This document shows positions 20,031 through 28,710 of a stretch of DNA of 64,000 bases, in pieces. The position numbers and the translations under genes were made by a program. Below the pieces are notes generated by a model. It saw nothing but the letters and a program-made list of their open reading frames with translations, was not told where the DNA came from and did no database searches. Origin of the DNA: Ancylobacter novellus DSM 506 (GTDB lineage Bacteria > Pseudomonadota > Alphaproteobacteria > Rhizobiales > Xanthobacteraceae); contig NC_014217.1 of assembly GCF_000092925.1 (NCBI RefSeq), positions 992,001 through 1,056,000 of the forward strand, read 5' to 3'. The first letter of the stretch is position 1; every line of letters begins with the position of its first letter.

Positions 20031-20702
20031 TCACTCGACCGCGCCGGCCGGCTTGTCGTTCTCGCCGGCGCCATCAGGCGTCACGTCGAGCACCCGCGCG
20101 TGGCTGGTGATCTCGACCTTCGCCTTGCAGTCCTTCATGCACGGATTCTTGTTCCAGAAGGCCTTTTCCGTCGTCTCCCGGTCGTCGTCGTAGAAGTTGG
20201 CGCTGTTGGGCAGCTCGACCTTGGGGAAGTTCTCCTTCGACAGGACATAGTCTTCCGGAACGACGTCGTTGAGATAGAGCAGATAGGCGACGATGGCATA
20301 GACCTCGTCGGGCTGCAGCGTCTGCGCCGCGCCGAAGGGCATGGCGCGATGCACATAGTCGAAGACCGTCGAGGCGTAGGGCCAGAACGAGCCGATCGTC
20401 TTCTCCGGCCGCTCGGATTTCAGCGTTCCCTGTCCGCCCGCCAGCACCGGCCAGCGCCCGGCGCCTTCGCCGAACTCGCCGTGGCAGGCGGCGCAGTTGT
20501 TCTGGAACAGCTCCTCGCCCTGCGTCACCGAGCCCTTGCCTTCGGGAAGGCCGAGGCCGTCGGGCCGCACGTCGATGTCCCAGGCCTTGATCTCTTCCGG
20601 CAGCGCCGGCCGGCCGAGCTTCACCGTGTCCGCGGCGGCAACCGCGGTGAAGGCGAGGAAAAATGCGCCGGCGATGGCGCAGGACCTAGCTGACCTCGAC
20701 AT
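20031..20702 (-). CDS. soxD: SoxD, cytochrome c subunit of sulfane dehydrogenase (single CxxCH)
   Basis: A 223-residue secreted cytochrome c with a Sec signal (SCAIAGAFFLAFTAVAAA). It has one CAACH haem site near residue 72, an Ala-Met axial region around YVHRAMPFG, the VAYLLYLNDVVPEDYVL segment and the C-terminal NKNPCMKDCK motif typical of SoxD. Only one CxxCH is present, whereas Paracoccus SoxD is a longer dihaem protein. It passes electrons from SoxC to a small cytochrome. The ATG at 20702 overlaps the end of soxC by 17 bases, showing tight coupling; a longer frame upstream is antisense-like noise. Confidence 0.9.
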   Translation of the reverse strand: MSRSARSCAIAGAFFLAFTAVAAADTVKLGRPALPEEIKAWDIDVRPDGLGLPEGKGSVTQGEELFQNNCAACHGEFGEGAGRWPVLAGGQGTLKSERPEKTIGSFWPYASTVFDYVHRAMPFGAAQTLQPDEVYAIVAYLLYLNDVVPEDYVLSKENFPKVELPNSANFYDDDRETTEKAFWNKNPCMKDCKAKVEITSHARVLDVTPDGAGENDKPAGAVE

Positions 20703-21972
20703 TCTCGGCCTCCCCGTTGCTCCGCACCAGCCACGTCTGGATGCCGTTGTTGTGGTAGATCGAATTCTCGCCGCGCACGGCGCGCAGCTCGGCCTTGGTC
20801 GGCTGCAGATAGCCGCTATCGTCCATGGCACGGGACTGCAGCAGCAGTTCCTGGCCGTTCCAGTCGAAGTCGAGATAGAAGCGCGTCATGGAGCGCGGCA
20901 GCGCCGGCCCTTCGATGCGGGCCGTCGTCCAGTTCTTGCCGCCGTCCAGCGAGACGTCGACGCGGGTGATGGTGCCGCGCCCCGACCAGGCGATACCGGA
21001 GACCACGTTCGGTCCCTTGGCGCGCAGCGGTGCCTGCGGGCTCGGATTGGTCACCACCGACTTCGCGTCCATGAAGAAGGTGAAGCGGCGCGAGCGTCCA
21101 TCGGCCAGGAGGTCGGTGTATTTGGAGGTCTCTTCGCGCTGGCCCCAGGGCTGGTCGCCGATCTCGACGCGGCGCAGCCACTTGATCCACATGTTGCCTT
21201 CCCAGCCCGGCACGACGAGACGCAGCGGATAGCCCTGCTCGGGGCGCAGCGCCTCGCCGTTCATCGCCCATGCGACGAGGCAGTCGTCCATCGCCTTCTC
21301 GATCGGAATCGAGCGCGTCATGGCCGAGGCGTCGGCCCCCTCGGCCAGCACCCACTTGCCCTTGGGCTTCACGCCGGCGGCCTCCAGGAAGGCACGCAGC
21401 GGAACGCCGGTGTAGACGACGTTGTGGATCATGCCATGGGTGTACTGGCAGCCATTGAGCTGGGCGCCGCGCCACTCCATGCCGCTATTGGCGGCGCATT
21501 CCAGGAAGTAGGCCCGGTTGGTTCGGCCCGGCATGCGCTTGATGTCCTCCATGGTGAACACCAGCGGCTTGTCGACCATGCCGTGGATCATGAAGCGATG
21601 CCGGGCGGGGTCGATCTCCGCCTCGCCGCCATGATGGCGCACGAAGCAGAGCCCGTTGGGCGTGATGATGCCGTCGAGAGCGTAGAGCGGGGTGAAGCTC
21701 ACCGAACTCTCGCTGCTGGCGGTCAGCCAGGTCACCTCGCGGCGGACGACATCCTTCTCGAAGGGGGAGGGGATGCCATAGGGGTGGTTGTTCACCCCGG
21801 CGCCGAGGGACTGCGTCCATCCGGGGATGTTGACGATATCGGGATCCGGCGTCGCCCCGGCGGCGGCAGGCCGCACGCCGGCGGCCACGGCCCCCGCTCC
21901 CGCGCCGGCGAGGCCGACGAGATTGAGGAAGCGGCGGCGGTCGACCGGGGCCCTCGGTTTGCTATGGTTCAT
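20686..21972 (-). CDS. soxC: SoxC, molybdenum sulfane dehydrogenase subunit
   Basis: A 428-residue sulfite-oxidase-fold protein with a Tat leader (DRRRFLNLVGLAGAGAG). The molybdopterin-ligating Cys is Cys159 in YFLECAANSG. The C-terminal Mo-co dimerisation domain begins near residue 300. With SoxD it oxidises the sulfane sulfur on SoxY-bound intermediates, removing six electrons. Its presence means thiosulfate can be oxidised fully to sulfate without forming sulfur globules. A 72-base gap to soxB contains a candidate SoxR site, suggesting an internal promoter for soxCD and the genes after it. Confidence 0.95.
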   Translation of the reverse strand: MNHSKPRAPVDRRRFLNLVGLAGAGAGAVAAGVRPAAAGATPDPDIVNIPGWTQSLGAGVNNHPYGIPSPFEKDVVRREVTWLTASSESSVSFTPLYALDGIITPNGLCFVRHHGGEAEIDPARHRFMIHGMVDKPLVFTMEDIKRMPGRTNRAYFLECAANSGMEWRGAQLNGCQYTHGMIHNVVYTGVPLRAFLEAAGVKPKGKWVLAEGADASAMTRSIPIEKAMDDCLVAWAMNGEALRPEQGYPLRLVVPGWEGNMWIKWLRRVEIGDQPWGQREETSKYTDLLADGRSRRFTFFMDAKSVVTNPSPQAPLRAKGPNVVSGIAWSGRGTITRVDVSLDGGKNWTTARIEGPALPRSMTRFYLDFDWNGQELLLQSRAMDDSGYLQPTKAELRAVRGENSIYHNNGIQTWLVRSNGEAENVEVS

Positions 21973-21991
21973 CGCATCCTCCCGGATGGAT

Positions 21992-22016
21992 ATTTACATT
22001 CGAATTTATGAATAAG
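21992..22016. promoter_or_regulatory. Candidate SoxR operator upstream of soxC
   Basis: An AT-rich stretch in the soxB-soxC gap contains TTTACATTCGAA followed by TTTATGAATAA. The core CATTCGAAT plus a nearby ATGAAT recurs upstream of soxV/soxS, and TTTACATTC recurs upstream of soxY/soxA. A SoxR-type ArsR repressor is encoded at 28354-28641. Binding is inferred from recurrence only. Confidence 0.5.
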
Positions 22017-22044
22017 TCGGGCGTGCCTGTGTGCTGACGCGATC

Positions 22045-23751
22045 TCAGGCCCCGGTGACCTTTACCGAGCCTGTCGGCGCGATATTCACCGTCTTGGCCG
22101 CGGCGACGTAGCGTTCGACGAGCTCCCAGACCGGCGGGCCTTCGACATCCTTGTTGATGCTGGCCCAGCCGGCGACCGCATAGGTCTTGGCCGCGTCGAG
22201 CGGCTGGCCGGTCTTGAGCAGCACCAGATCGGAGATTCGCTTGCCCATCGGCTGGCCGACGTCGATCGAATAGCCGACGCCTCCGACACGCACCATGTCG
22301 CCACCACCCTGGAAATAGGGATCGGGGTTGAAGATGTTGTCGGCCACGTCTTCCAGCACGTCTTTGAGCTGCTGTCCGGTCATCATGTTGCGGTAGCAGG
22401 CCGGATAGGTGATGGCGGTGGCGTTGGAGATCGTCTCGAAGGTGATCGGATCTCCGGGCAGCAGCGTCCCGCCCCAGCGGAAGCCCGGCGACAGCGCGAT
22501 TTCCGCGTCCCGCTCGGCGAGCATGGCCTGGCAGATCATGTCGTCGAACGTGCCGTTGAAGTTGCCGCGGCGGTATAGAAGGCTCCCCGCTTGGCCAATC
22601 ACCCGGCCGAGATCGGCGGCGTAGGGCGCGCGCACCTCCTTCACCAGCGACGCCATCTCCGGATCGGGGGTGATGGCGTCCGAGAACACCGGCAGCAGCC
22701 CGTAGCGGAAGCCGGCGACCTTGCCGTCCTTCACGTCGAGATCGAGGCGGGAGACGAACTTGCCGTGCGAGCCCGTCGCGATCAGCACCGTGGAGCCGAC
22801 CATGACCGGCGCCGGCAGCGCGTCATGCGTATGCGCGGTGAGGATCACGTCGATCCCCTTAACGCGGCCGGCGAGCTTGCGGTCGACGTCGAAGCCGTTG
22901 TGCGAGAGCAGCACGACGACGCCCGCACCGGCGGCGCGTGCCTCGTCGACCTGCTTCTGGAGATCCTCCTCGCGCAGGCCGAATTCCCAGTCGGGAATCA
23001 TCCAGCGCGGGTTGGAGATGGGCGTGCGCGGGAAGGCCTGGCCGATGACGGCCACCTTGGTGCCGCCCCGCTCGAACATCTTGCGGCCCTCGAAGACGGG
23101 CTCCTGCCATTCGACGCTGCGGATGTTCTGCGCCAGGAAGGCGAAGGGAGCCTTCTCGACGATCTCCTGCATGCGCTCGGCGCCGTAGGTGAACTCCCAG
23201 TGGCCGACCATCGCGTCGAGGCCGAGCGCGTTGAAGACGCGGACCATGTCCTCGGCGCGCGTCTGCAGGGAGCTCCAGCTGCCCTGGAGACCGTCGCCGC
23301 CATCGAGCAACAGGACATTGCCTTGCCCGCGTTCGGCGCGGATGGCCTTCACCAGCGTGGCGATGCGGTCGACGCCGCCCATGCGGCCATAGTTCCTGGC
23401 CAGCGCGTCGAAGTCGAGGCTGGTGAGGGCGTAGGCGTCCCGCCCGCCGGCGGCGAGCTTGAAATAGGCGAGGAAGGCTTCGTCGACGAGGTGCGGCGGC
23501 AGGCCGCGCGCCTCGCCTACGCCGATATTGACGGAAGGCTCACGGAAATAGATCGGCTCGAGCTGCGCGTGCAGGTCGGTGGTGTGAAGGATGGTCAGCG
23601 TGCCGACCGGGTCGAAGCGCAGAATGTCGTCCTGCGTCATCTTGCCGGTGCCGGCCGCCTGGGCGAAGGCGCCGCGGGCGCCGGCGGCAAGCGTGCCGGC
23701 AGCCATGGCGGCGATCACGAAATCGCGGCGTGAGATCATCGAAAGCAGCAT
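22045..23751 (-). CDS. soxB: SoxB, S-sulfosulfanyl-L-cysteine sulfohydrolase
   Basis: A 568-residue calcineurin-like dimetal phosphoesterase-fold enzyme that hydrolytically releases sulfate from SoxY-bound thiosulfonate. It has a Tat leader (ISRRDFVIAAMAAGTLAAG), metal motif LTILHTTDLHAQLEP near residue 53, DGGDGLQGSW, the SoxB-diagnostic GHWEFTYG near 188, VLLSHNGFDVD and LTAHTHDALP, and the C-terminal 5'-nucleotidase-like domain. ATG at 23751 and 23739 are both possible starts. It lies 35 bases after soxZ. Confidence 0.96.
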   Translation of the reverse strand: MLLSMISRRDFVIAAMAAGTLAAGARGAFAQAAGTGKMTQDDILRFDPVGTLTILHTTDLHAQLEPIYFREPSVNIGVGEARGLPPHLVDEAFLAYFKLAAGGRDAYALTSLDFDALARNYGRMGGVDRIATLVKAIRAERGQGNVLLLDGGDGLQGSWSSLQTRAEDMVRVFNALGLDAMVGHWEFTYGAERMQEIVEKAPFAFLAQNIRSVEWQEPVFEGRKMFERGGTKVAVIGQAFPRTPISNPRWMIPDWEFGLREEDLQKQVDEARAAGAGVVVLLSHNGFDVDRKLAGRVKGIDVILTAHTHDALPAPVMVGSTVLIATGSHGKFVSRLDLDVKDGKVAGFRYGLLPVFSDAITPDPEMASLVKEVRAPYAADLGRVIGQAGSLLYRRGNFNGTFDDMICQAMLAERDAEIALSPGFRWGGTLLPGDPITFETISNATAITYPACYRNMMTGQQLKDVLEDVADNIFNPDPYFQGGGDMVRVGGVGYSIDVGQPMGKRISDLVLLKTGQPLDAAKTYAVAGWASINKDVEGPPVWELVERYVAAAKTVNIAPTGSVKVTGA

Positions 23752-23786
23752 CCCTGTTGGACGCCGGCGCTACGCCGGCGCGGACG

Positions 23787-24116
23787 TCAGGCGACGGTGA
23801 GCTTGGCGGTTGCGCTCTGCTCGGAGCCGTCGTCGTCCTTCCAGGTAAAGGTGAACTCCCCCGATTCGGACGCCTTGTAGAAGAACGCCTGGTACGGATT
23901 GGCCGAGACGGCCGTGAACCAGTTCGCCTCGAAGAAGGGTTTGCCGTTAAAGCTGGCGGTGAAGGTGTTGATGATGGCGCGCGGAATGGTCTTTCCGGAC
24001 GAATCCTTGCGCTGACCGCTTTCCATCTCGTGCGAGATGAGGGTCTTGATCTCGATGATCTCGCCGGCCTTGGCCTCGGACGGGACCTTGACGCGTGGCT
24101 TGGACTTGATGGCCAT
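23787..24116 (-). CDS. soxZ: SoxZ, sulfur-carrier subunit
   Basis: A 109-residue immunoglobulin-like protein without signal peptide (MAIKSKPRVKVP), exported as a complex with Tat-targeted SoxY. Conserved features are LISHEMESGQRKDSSGK near the N-terminus, NTFTASFNGKPFFEANWF and FTWKDDDGS. It forms the SoxYZ heterodimer that carries covalent sulfur intermediates between SoxAX, SoxB and SoxCD. The length is normal for the family. Confidence 0.95.
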   Translation of the reverse strand: MAIKSKPRVKVPSEAKAGEIIEIKTLISHEMESGQRKDSSGKTIPRAIINTFTASFNGKPFFEANWFTAVSANPYQAFFYKASESGEFTFTWKDDDGSEQSATAKLTVA

Positions 24117-24181
24117 GATGGCGTTTCCTTGTCGTTTCCCCGGTTGTCGTTGCGCGCGGTCTCAAGGACCGGACGCGCCGC

Positions 24182-24646
24182 TCAGCCGCCGCAGCCGCCG
24201 ATGGTGACTTTCACCTGCGCCTTGGTCGTGTAGAGCGCGCCGTTGGACATCTCGGCCACGGCGATCACGTTCTGCGTCTGGGCGAGGCGCATGCGGATGG
24301 AGGCCGCCGCTTTCCCGGACTGCGGGGTGAACTTGTAGGTCACGACCTGGGGGAGGGGATTGCCGTCCGCGAAGACGTGCACCGCCTTCACGTAATCCTG
24401 CTCGGTCATCGGGCTGTCGACGTCGATGTTGAGCGGCACGACGAGGCCGTTCTCGGCGATCTCGGGCAGGTCCAGCTTGATCTTGCCGTCCGCCATCGAC
24501 TTGTCGCCATAGAGCTTCTTCAGCTCGGCCGCGACCATCTCCTCGGTCGCCATGACAAGGCGCGGAGCCAGCGCCGCCGCCAGCATGGCGGTCAGGCCAA
24601 GGCCCATTGTTTCCCGTCGCGACGGAGTCCAACTGCGAAGTTGCAT
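24182..24646 (-). CDS. soxY: SoxY, covalent sulfur-carrier subunit
   Basis: A 154-residue protein with a Tat-like leader ([18 protein letters not shown]) and the diagnostic C-terminal swinging arm ending VTIGGCGG; the arm cysteine carries thiosulfate-derived sulfane groups. The start ATG at 24646 was chosen because the signal peptide begins there and AGGAGGACGCC precedes it. It is the first gene of the leftward sox block and is divergent from soxA. Confidence 0.95.
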
Positions 24647-24730
24647 CAGGCGTCCTCCTGTTGGCGTCGAGCGCCAACGGCTTGTTTTTGCTTGGATTAG
24701 AGCGCCGGCGAACATTCTTGTCCGGCGGCG

Positions 24731-24769
24731 AACATACATATTGTGATATTAAATTTTTTGAATGTAAAG
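24731..24769. promoter_or_regulatory. Divergent soxY/soxA promoter region with candidate SoxR site
   Basis: This is the most AT-rich stretch between soxY and soxA. On the minus strand it reads CTTTACATTCAAAAAATTTA, sharing TTTACATTC(G/A)AA with the box upstream of soxC. A nearby ACATACATATTGTGATATT has a loosely symmetric arrangement. It is suitably placed to control both divergent transcripts. Confidence 0.45.
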
Positions 24770-24873
24770 TAAGCCATCGGGCGATTGTAGAAACCTATCA
24801 TCGCTCGCCATGGAGAGCGGTTCAACGTCCTCGCCAGAAGGGCGCAGCCGCAGCTCAACAGCCGGGGAAACAC

Positions 24874-25743
24874 ATGCCCAAGGAACAGATCAGACCCAAG
24901 GAATACCCGCAGCCGATGCGACGCTTCGCCGCCGGCTGCCTCGCCCTCGCCCTCCTGGTGCTGCCTTTCGTGCTCACAGGCGCTCGCGCCGCCGAGGATG
25001 AGAGCGAGAAGGAGATCGAACGCTACCGCCAGATGATCGAGGACCCGATGGCCAATCCGGGCTTCCTCAACGTCGACCGGGGCGAAGTGCTGTGGAGCGA
25101 GCCGCGCGGGACGAGGAACGTCTCGCTGGAGACCTGCGATCTCGGCGAGGGACCGGGCAAGCTGGAAGGTGCCTACGCCCATCTGCCGCGCTACTTCGCC
25201 GACACCGGCAAGGTGATGGACCTCGAACAGCGCCTGCTCTGGTGCATGGAGACTATCCAGGGGCGCGACACCAAGCCTCTCGTCGCCAAGCCGTTCTCCG
25301 GTCCGGGGCGCACCTCGGACATGGAGGATCTCGTCGCCTTCATCGCCAACAAGTCGGACGGCGTGAAGATCAAGGTCGCGCTGGCGACGCCGCAGGAAAA
25401 GGAGATGTACGCGATCGGCGAGGCGCTGTTCTTCCGGCGCTCCTCGATCAACGACTTCTCCTGCTCGACCTGCCACGGCGCCGCCGGCAAGCGCATCCGT
25501 CTGCAGGCGCTGCCGCAGCTCGACGTTCCCGGCAAGGACGCCCAGCTCACCATGGCGACCTGGCCGACCTACCGCGTCTCGCAGAGCGCCCTGCGCACGA
25601 TGCAGCACCGCATGTGGGACTGCTACCGCCAGATGCGCATGCCGGCGCCCGACTACGCGTCGGAGGCCGTAACGGCCCTCACCCTCTACCTGACCAAGCA
25701 GGCCGAGGGCGGTGAGCTCAAAGTGCCGTCGATCAAGCGTTGA
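24874..25743 (+). CDS. soxA: SoxA, L-cysteine S-thiosulfotransferase cytochrome subunit (monohaem)
   Basis: A 289-residue secreted cytochrome with one haem site, CSTCH at 197-201. The active-site cysteine that takes up the thiosulfate conjugate is Cys250 in RMWDCYRQM. The N-terminal half has lost the first CxxCH of dihaem SoxA; only Cys88 and Cys124 remain, as in the monohaem type described for Starkeya novella SoxAX. With SoxX it conjugates thiosulfate to SoxY. The start at 24874 follows CCGGGGAAACAC; an internal ATG at 24916 just before the hydrophobic leader is an alternative. Confidence 0.93.
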
Positions 25744-25754
25744 GGGAGGCACAG

Positions 25755-26381
25755 ATGAGATTCGAGACATTGCTGAAGCGCGCCGCGCAGGTCGGCGCCC
25801 TTGTCCTCCTGCCACTGGCCGCCCACGCGCAGGAAGCCTCCGCCGTCGACCCGGCCCGCGTCGATGCGGTCGTCAAGACGAGCTTCACCAAGCTGCCCGA
25901 GGGCTGGGAGTCGCGCCTCCAGCAGGACGAGACGCAGCGCATCTGCTCGGTGACGCGCAACAATCCGTCGCCCGAGCAGGCGGCGGCGATCATGAAGGCC
26001 GAGGAGGTCCGCATCAAATTCCCGGCGGGGCCCGTTCTCGGCAGCTGGAAGGACGGCGCGAAGGTCGCCCAGAACGGGCGGGGCGGTCAGTTCAGCGATC
26101 CGCCCGGCACGGTCAGCGGCGGCAATTGCTATGCCTGCCACCAGCTCGATCCCAAGGAGGTGAGCTATGGCACGCTCGGGCCGAGCCTCGTCGGCTACGG
26201 GCGCGAGCGCAACTTCAGCGCGGAAGACGCCAAGATCGCCTTCGCCAAGGTCTATGACGCGCAGGCCTCGCTCGCCTGCTCCAGCATGCCGCGCTTCGGC
26301 GTCAACGGCGTGCTGACCGAGCAGCAGATCAAGGACGTCGTCGCCTATCTGTTCGACCCGGAATCCCCGGTCAACAAATAG
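25755..26381 (+). CDS. soxX: SoxX, cytochrome c subunit of SoxAX
   Basis: A 208-residue secreted monohaem cytochrome c. The Sec signal ends near AAHAQ (residue 26), the haem site is CYACH at 125-129 and the Met axial ligand lies in SSMPRFGVNGVL. A long insert before the haem domain (about residues 60-110) is typical of the larger SoxX type. The ATG at 25755 is preceded by GAGGGAGGCACAG and lies 11 bases after soxA, so the two are co-transcribed. It converges with soxW nine bases on. Confidence 0.94.
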   Translation: MRFETLLKRAAQVGALVLLPLAAHAQEASAVDPARVDAVVKTSFTKLPEGWESRLQQDETQRICSVTRNNPSPEQAAAIMKAEEVRIKFPAGPVLGSWKDGAKVAQNGRGGQFSDPPGTVSGGNCYACHQLDPKEVSYGTLGPSLVGYGRERNFSAEDAKIAFAKVYDAQASLACSSMPRFGVNGVLTEQQIKDVVAYLFDPESPVNK

Positions 26382-26390
26382 GCCGCCGGC

Positions 26391-26948
26391 CTAGAGCGCC
26401 TTCTGCGCTGCCATCCAGGCCTCGAAGCCGGCGCTCTCATAGGCGCCGGCTTCGACATATCGGAACATCGCCAGGAATTCCGGCTTCGGCAGCAGGCCAG
26501 GCATGCGGGCCACCTCGGCCACCTTGCCGTCGCGCGCGGCGAAGAACTGGAAGGTCGGCGTGGCGCGCACCGCATAGCGGCCGGCCAGCGCCTTTTCCGA
26601 CAGGGTCTGCCCGCCGAAATCCGTCACCTCGCGCGAGCCGTAGATGTCGAGATGCACAACATCGAAATGCTCGCGCACATAAGCTTCGATGGCCGCATCG
26701 GCGAAATAGTCCGTGTGCAGCCGCTTGCAGAGCGGACAGCCGCGCTGGCTCCATTGCAGGGCGAGGATCTTTCGCTTCGCCTTCGCCGCCGCCTCGTCCT
26801 CCGCGAGGTCGAGGAAGCTCTCCACATACCAGTCCTGCACATAGAGCCCGTCATCTCCAAGGCGGGTGGCTGCGCGGGCGCGCCCAAGGGGCAGCAGGGC
26901 CGCGCTCGCACCGAGCGCGAGCGAACGACGGGTCAGGCGCATATCCAT
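26391..26948 (-). CDS. soxW: SoxW-like periplasmic thioredoxin
   Basis: A thioredoxin-fold protein of about 185 residues with a twin-arginine leader (MRLTRRSLALGASAALL). The redox motif is CPLC in QWSQRGCPLCKRLH, and the cis-proline region is VRATPTFQFF. SoxW receives electrons from the membrane protein SoxV and keeps periplasmic Sox thiols reduced. ATGs at 26960, 26948 and 26942 are in frame; 26948 has GGAG six bases upstream. It follows soxV by a short gap on the same strand. Confidence 0.85.
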   Translation of the reverse strand: MDMRLTRRSLALGASAALLPLGRARAATRLGDDGLYVQDWYVESFLDLAEDEAAAKAKRKILALQWSQRGCPLCKRLHTDYFADAAIEAYVREHFDVVHLDIYGSREVTDFGGQTLSEKALAGRYAVRATPTFQFFAARDGKVAEVARMPGLLPKPEFLAMFRYVEAGAYESAGFEAWMAAQKAL

Positions 26949-26990
26949 GACCGGCTCCATATCCGGGGTTTCAAAGCCATAGGGGGCGCC

Positions 26991-27725
26991 TCATCCGATC
27001 GCGCCCAGCAGGGGGAAGGTGTCGAGCAGCCAGGCGGCGAGTTGCGGCATCCATCCCCCCATGAAGACGATGCCGGTCGCCACCAAGAGCACGCCGGACA
27101 GCTTCTCGATCAGCCCGAGGCGCGAGCGTATCGCCGCCGACCAGCGCAGGAAGCCGGTGGAGAAGGCCGCCGCCGCGATGAAGGGCAGCCCGATGCCCGC
27201 GGCATAGGCGGCGAGCAGCAGGACGCCCTTGCCGAGCGAATCCTCGGTTCCCGCGATGATGAGGATCATCGACAGGATCGGCCCGACGCAGGGTGTCCAG
27301 CCGAAGCCGAAGGCGAGCCCGATGAGATACGCCCCGGTAAGTCCGGCCGGCGCGCGCGCCACATCGGGCGCCACCCGCCGGTAGAGCAGGGGAATACGCA
27401 GCAGGCCGAGGAAATGCAGGCCGAACAGGACGAGGACCGCCCCGGCGACCATGGTGAGCGCCGGCGCGTGCACGGCGAGCCACTGGCCGATCTGCGAGGC
27501 CGTGGCGCCGAGCAGGATGAAGACGCTGGAAAAGCCGCCGACGAAGGCGATGGAAAGCGCGATAAGACGCCGGCGCGTCGTGCCGGCTCCGGACTGCTCC
27601 GCCAGTCCGCGCCCCGCCCCGCCGAGGAAGCCGAGATAGGCCGGCACGAGCGGCAGTACGCAGGGCGACGCAAAGGAGAGAAGGCCCGCCCCGAAGGCCC
27701 CGGGCAGTGTGATGTCCAGCGACAC
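26991..27725 (-). CDS. soxV: SoxV, CcdA-type thiol electron transporter
   Basis: A 244-residue CcdA/DsbD-core membrane protein with six hydrophobic helices. The redox cysteines are in FASPCVLPLVPAYLG (helix 1) and FGWTPCVGPILS (helix 4). It moves reducing equivalents from cytoplasmic thioredoxin to SoxW/SoxS in the periplasm. No ATG lies in frame at the expected place. The GTG at 27725, preceded by GGGGAAACGCC, gives a protein beginning with SLDITLPGAFGAGLLSFASPC, which matches family N-termini. It diverges from soxS. Confidence 0.9.
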   Translation of the reverse strand: MSLDITLPGAFGAGLLSFASPCVLPLVPAYLGFLGGAGRGLAEQSGAGTTRRRLIALSIAFVGGFSSVFILLGATASQIGQWLAVHAPALTMVAGAVLVLFGLHFLGLLRIPLLYRRVAPDVARAPAGLTGAYLIGLAFGFGWTPCVGPILSMILIIAGTEDSLGKGVLLLAAYAAGIGLPFIAAAAFSTGFLRWSAAIRSRLGLIEKLSGVLLVATGIVFMGGWMPQLAAWLLDTFPLLGAIG

Positions 27726-27774
27726 GGCGTTTCCCCATGATCGACATTCCCGCTCTGCGGCGGATTGGCTGTCG

Positions 27775-27792
27775 TATTCATATTCGAATGCG
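27775..27792. promoter_or_regulatory. Candidate SoxR operator between soxV and soxS
   Basis: The sequence TATTCATATTCGAATGCG contains the palindrome ATTCGAAT. On the minus strand it reads CATTCGAATATGAATA, nearly the same as the soxC upstream box CATTCGAATTTATGAATA with two fewer spacer bases. It is located in the short divergent promoter region. Confidence 0.5.
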
Positions 27793-27833
27793 TATATATA
27801 ACAAATGAAGCACAACGTCATCGGGCGAAAGCG

Positions 27834-28223
27834 ATGCTGAGCCGACTTCACGACAAGATGAGCGCGAGGCGCGGCCTCGCCGCCCTGGCTGTTCTCGGTG
27901 CCCTGATCGGCGCGAGCCCGGCAGGCGCGGCAGAGCTTCTGGTGTTCGAGCGCCAGGGCTGCGTCTGGTGCCTGCGCTTCGACAGGGAGATCGTTCCCGT
28001 CTATGCGAAGACCGAGGAAGGGCGCCTCGCGCCGCTGCGCCGGCTCGATATCGACGAAGGCGACGCGCCGCGCGTCGCGTTGGCCGCGCCGGTGCGTTAC
28101 GCGCCGACCTTCGTGCTGGTCGACGAGGGACGCGAAGTGGGGCGCATCCCCGGCTATGTGGGGGAGGACGCCTTCTGGGGCCTGCTGGCTAACCTGACAA
28201 AGAAACTGCCTGCGAACCCGTGA
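27834..28223 (+). CDS. soxS: SoxS-like periplasmic thioredoxin
   Basis: A 129-residue thioredoxin-like protein with a Sec signal (LAALAVLGALIGASPAGA). The redox site is CVWC in FERQGCVWCLRFD and the cis-proline is in YAPTFVLVD. In Paracoccus SoxS is a periplasmic thiol protein needed to reactivate SoxYZ. It is divergent from soxV and upstream of soxR. An alternative ATG at 27858 lies closer to the hydrophobic stretch; neither start has a strong ribosome-binding site. Confidence 0.85.
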   Translation: MLSRLHDKMSARRGLAALAVLGALIGASPAGAAELLVFERQGCVWCLRFDREIVPVYAKTEEGRLAPLRRLDIDEGDAPRVALAAPVRYAPTFVLVDEGREVGRIPGYVGEDAFWGLLANLTKKLPANP

Positions 28224-28353
28224 CGCTTTTGCAGGAGCGGCGAGTTCGGTAAGCTGGAGTTGAAAGCGACGTGATGATGGCGGGAATCGTTTCGAAACGC
28301 ATAGAGGACGAGTTGCGCGACGGGCCGGAGGTCTCCCCGAGCTCGACCGCCTC

Positions 28354-28641
28354 ATGCGCAATGCAAGGGAAGCCAGCGACTTCCTCAAGGCGGTCTCGCA
28401 CGAGAACCGCCTGCTTCTGCTGTGCCTGCTCGCCGAGCGCGAGCGTTCCGTCACCGAGCTCGAGAACATCCTGTCGCTGCGCCAGCCGACGGTGTCGCAG
28501 CAGCTCGCGAGGCTCCGGCTCGACGATCTCGTCACCACGCGCCGGGACGGCAAGACCGTCTACTACAGCCTCGCCGACGAGGATGTGCGCCGGCTGATCG
28601 GCGTGATCTACGACATCTTCTGCGGAAGCAAGGAAGACTGA
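28354..28641 (+). CDS. soxR: SoxR, ArsR-family persulfide-responsive repressor
   Basis: A 95-residue winged-helix protein: LKAVSHENRLLLLCLLAERERSVTELE, recognition helix LRQPTVSQQLARLR, then the wing TRRDGKTVYYSL. Cys24 and Cys90 (in DIFCGSKED) correspond in position to the two cysteines that form polysulfide bridges in SqrR/BigR-type sensors. SoxR represses sox genes until sulfur compounds are present. The AT-rich boxes upstream of soxC, soxY/soxA and soxV/soxS are its likely targets. The start might lie slightly upstream because LPELDR in front of the ATG is protein-like, but no better start codon is seen. Confidence 0.88.
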   Translation: MRNAREASDFLKAVSHENRLLLLCLLAERERSVTELENILSLRQPTVSQQLARLRLDDLVTTRRDGKTVYYSLADEDVRRLIGVIYDIFCGSKED

Positions 28642-28710
28642 GCCACATACGCGCCGGCCGAGACGGGCAACAATGCCCGCGAGTGCCAGGTTACGGGAGG
28701 ACCGGGCGCA

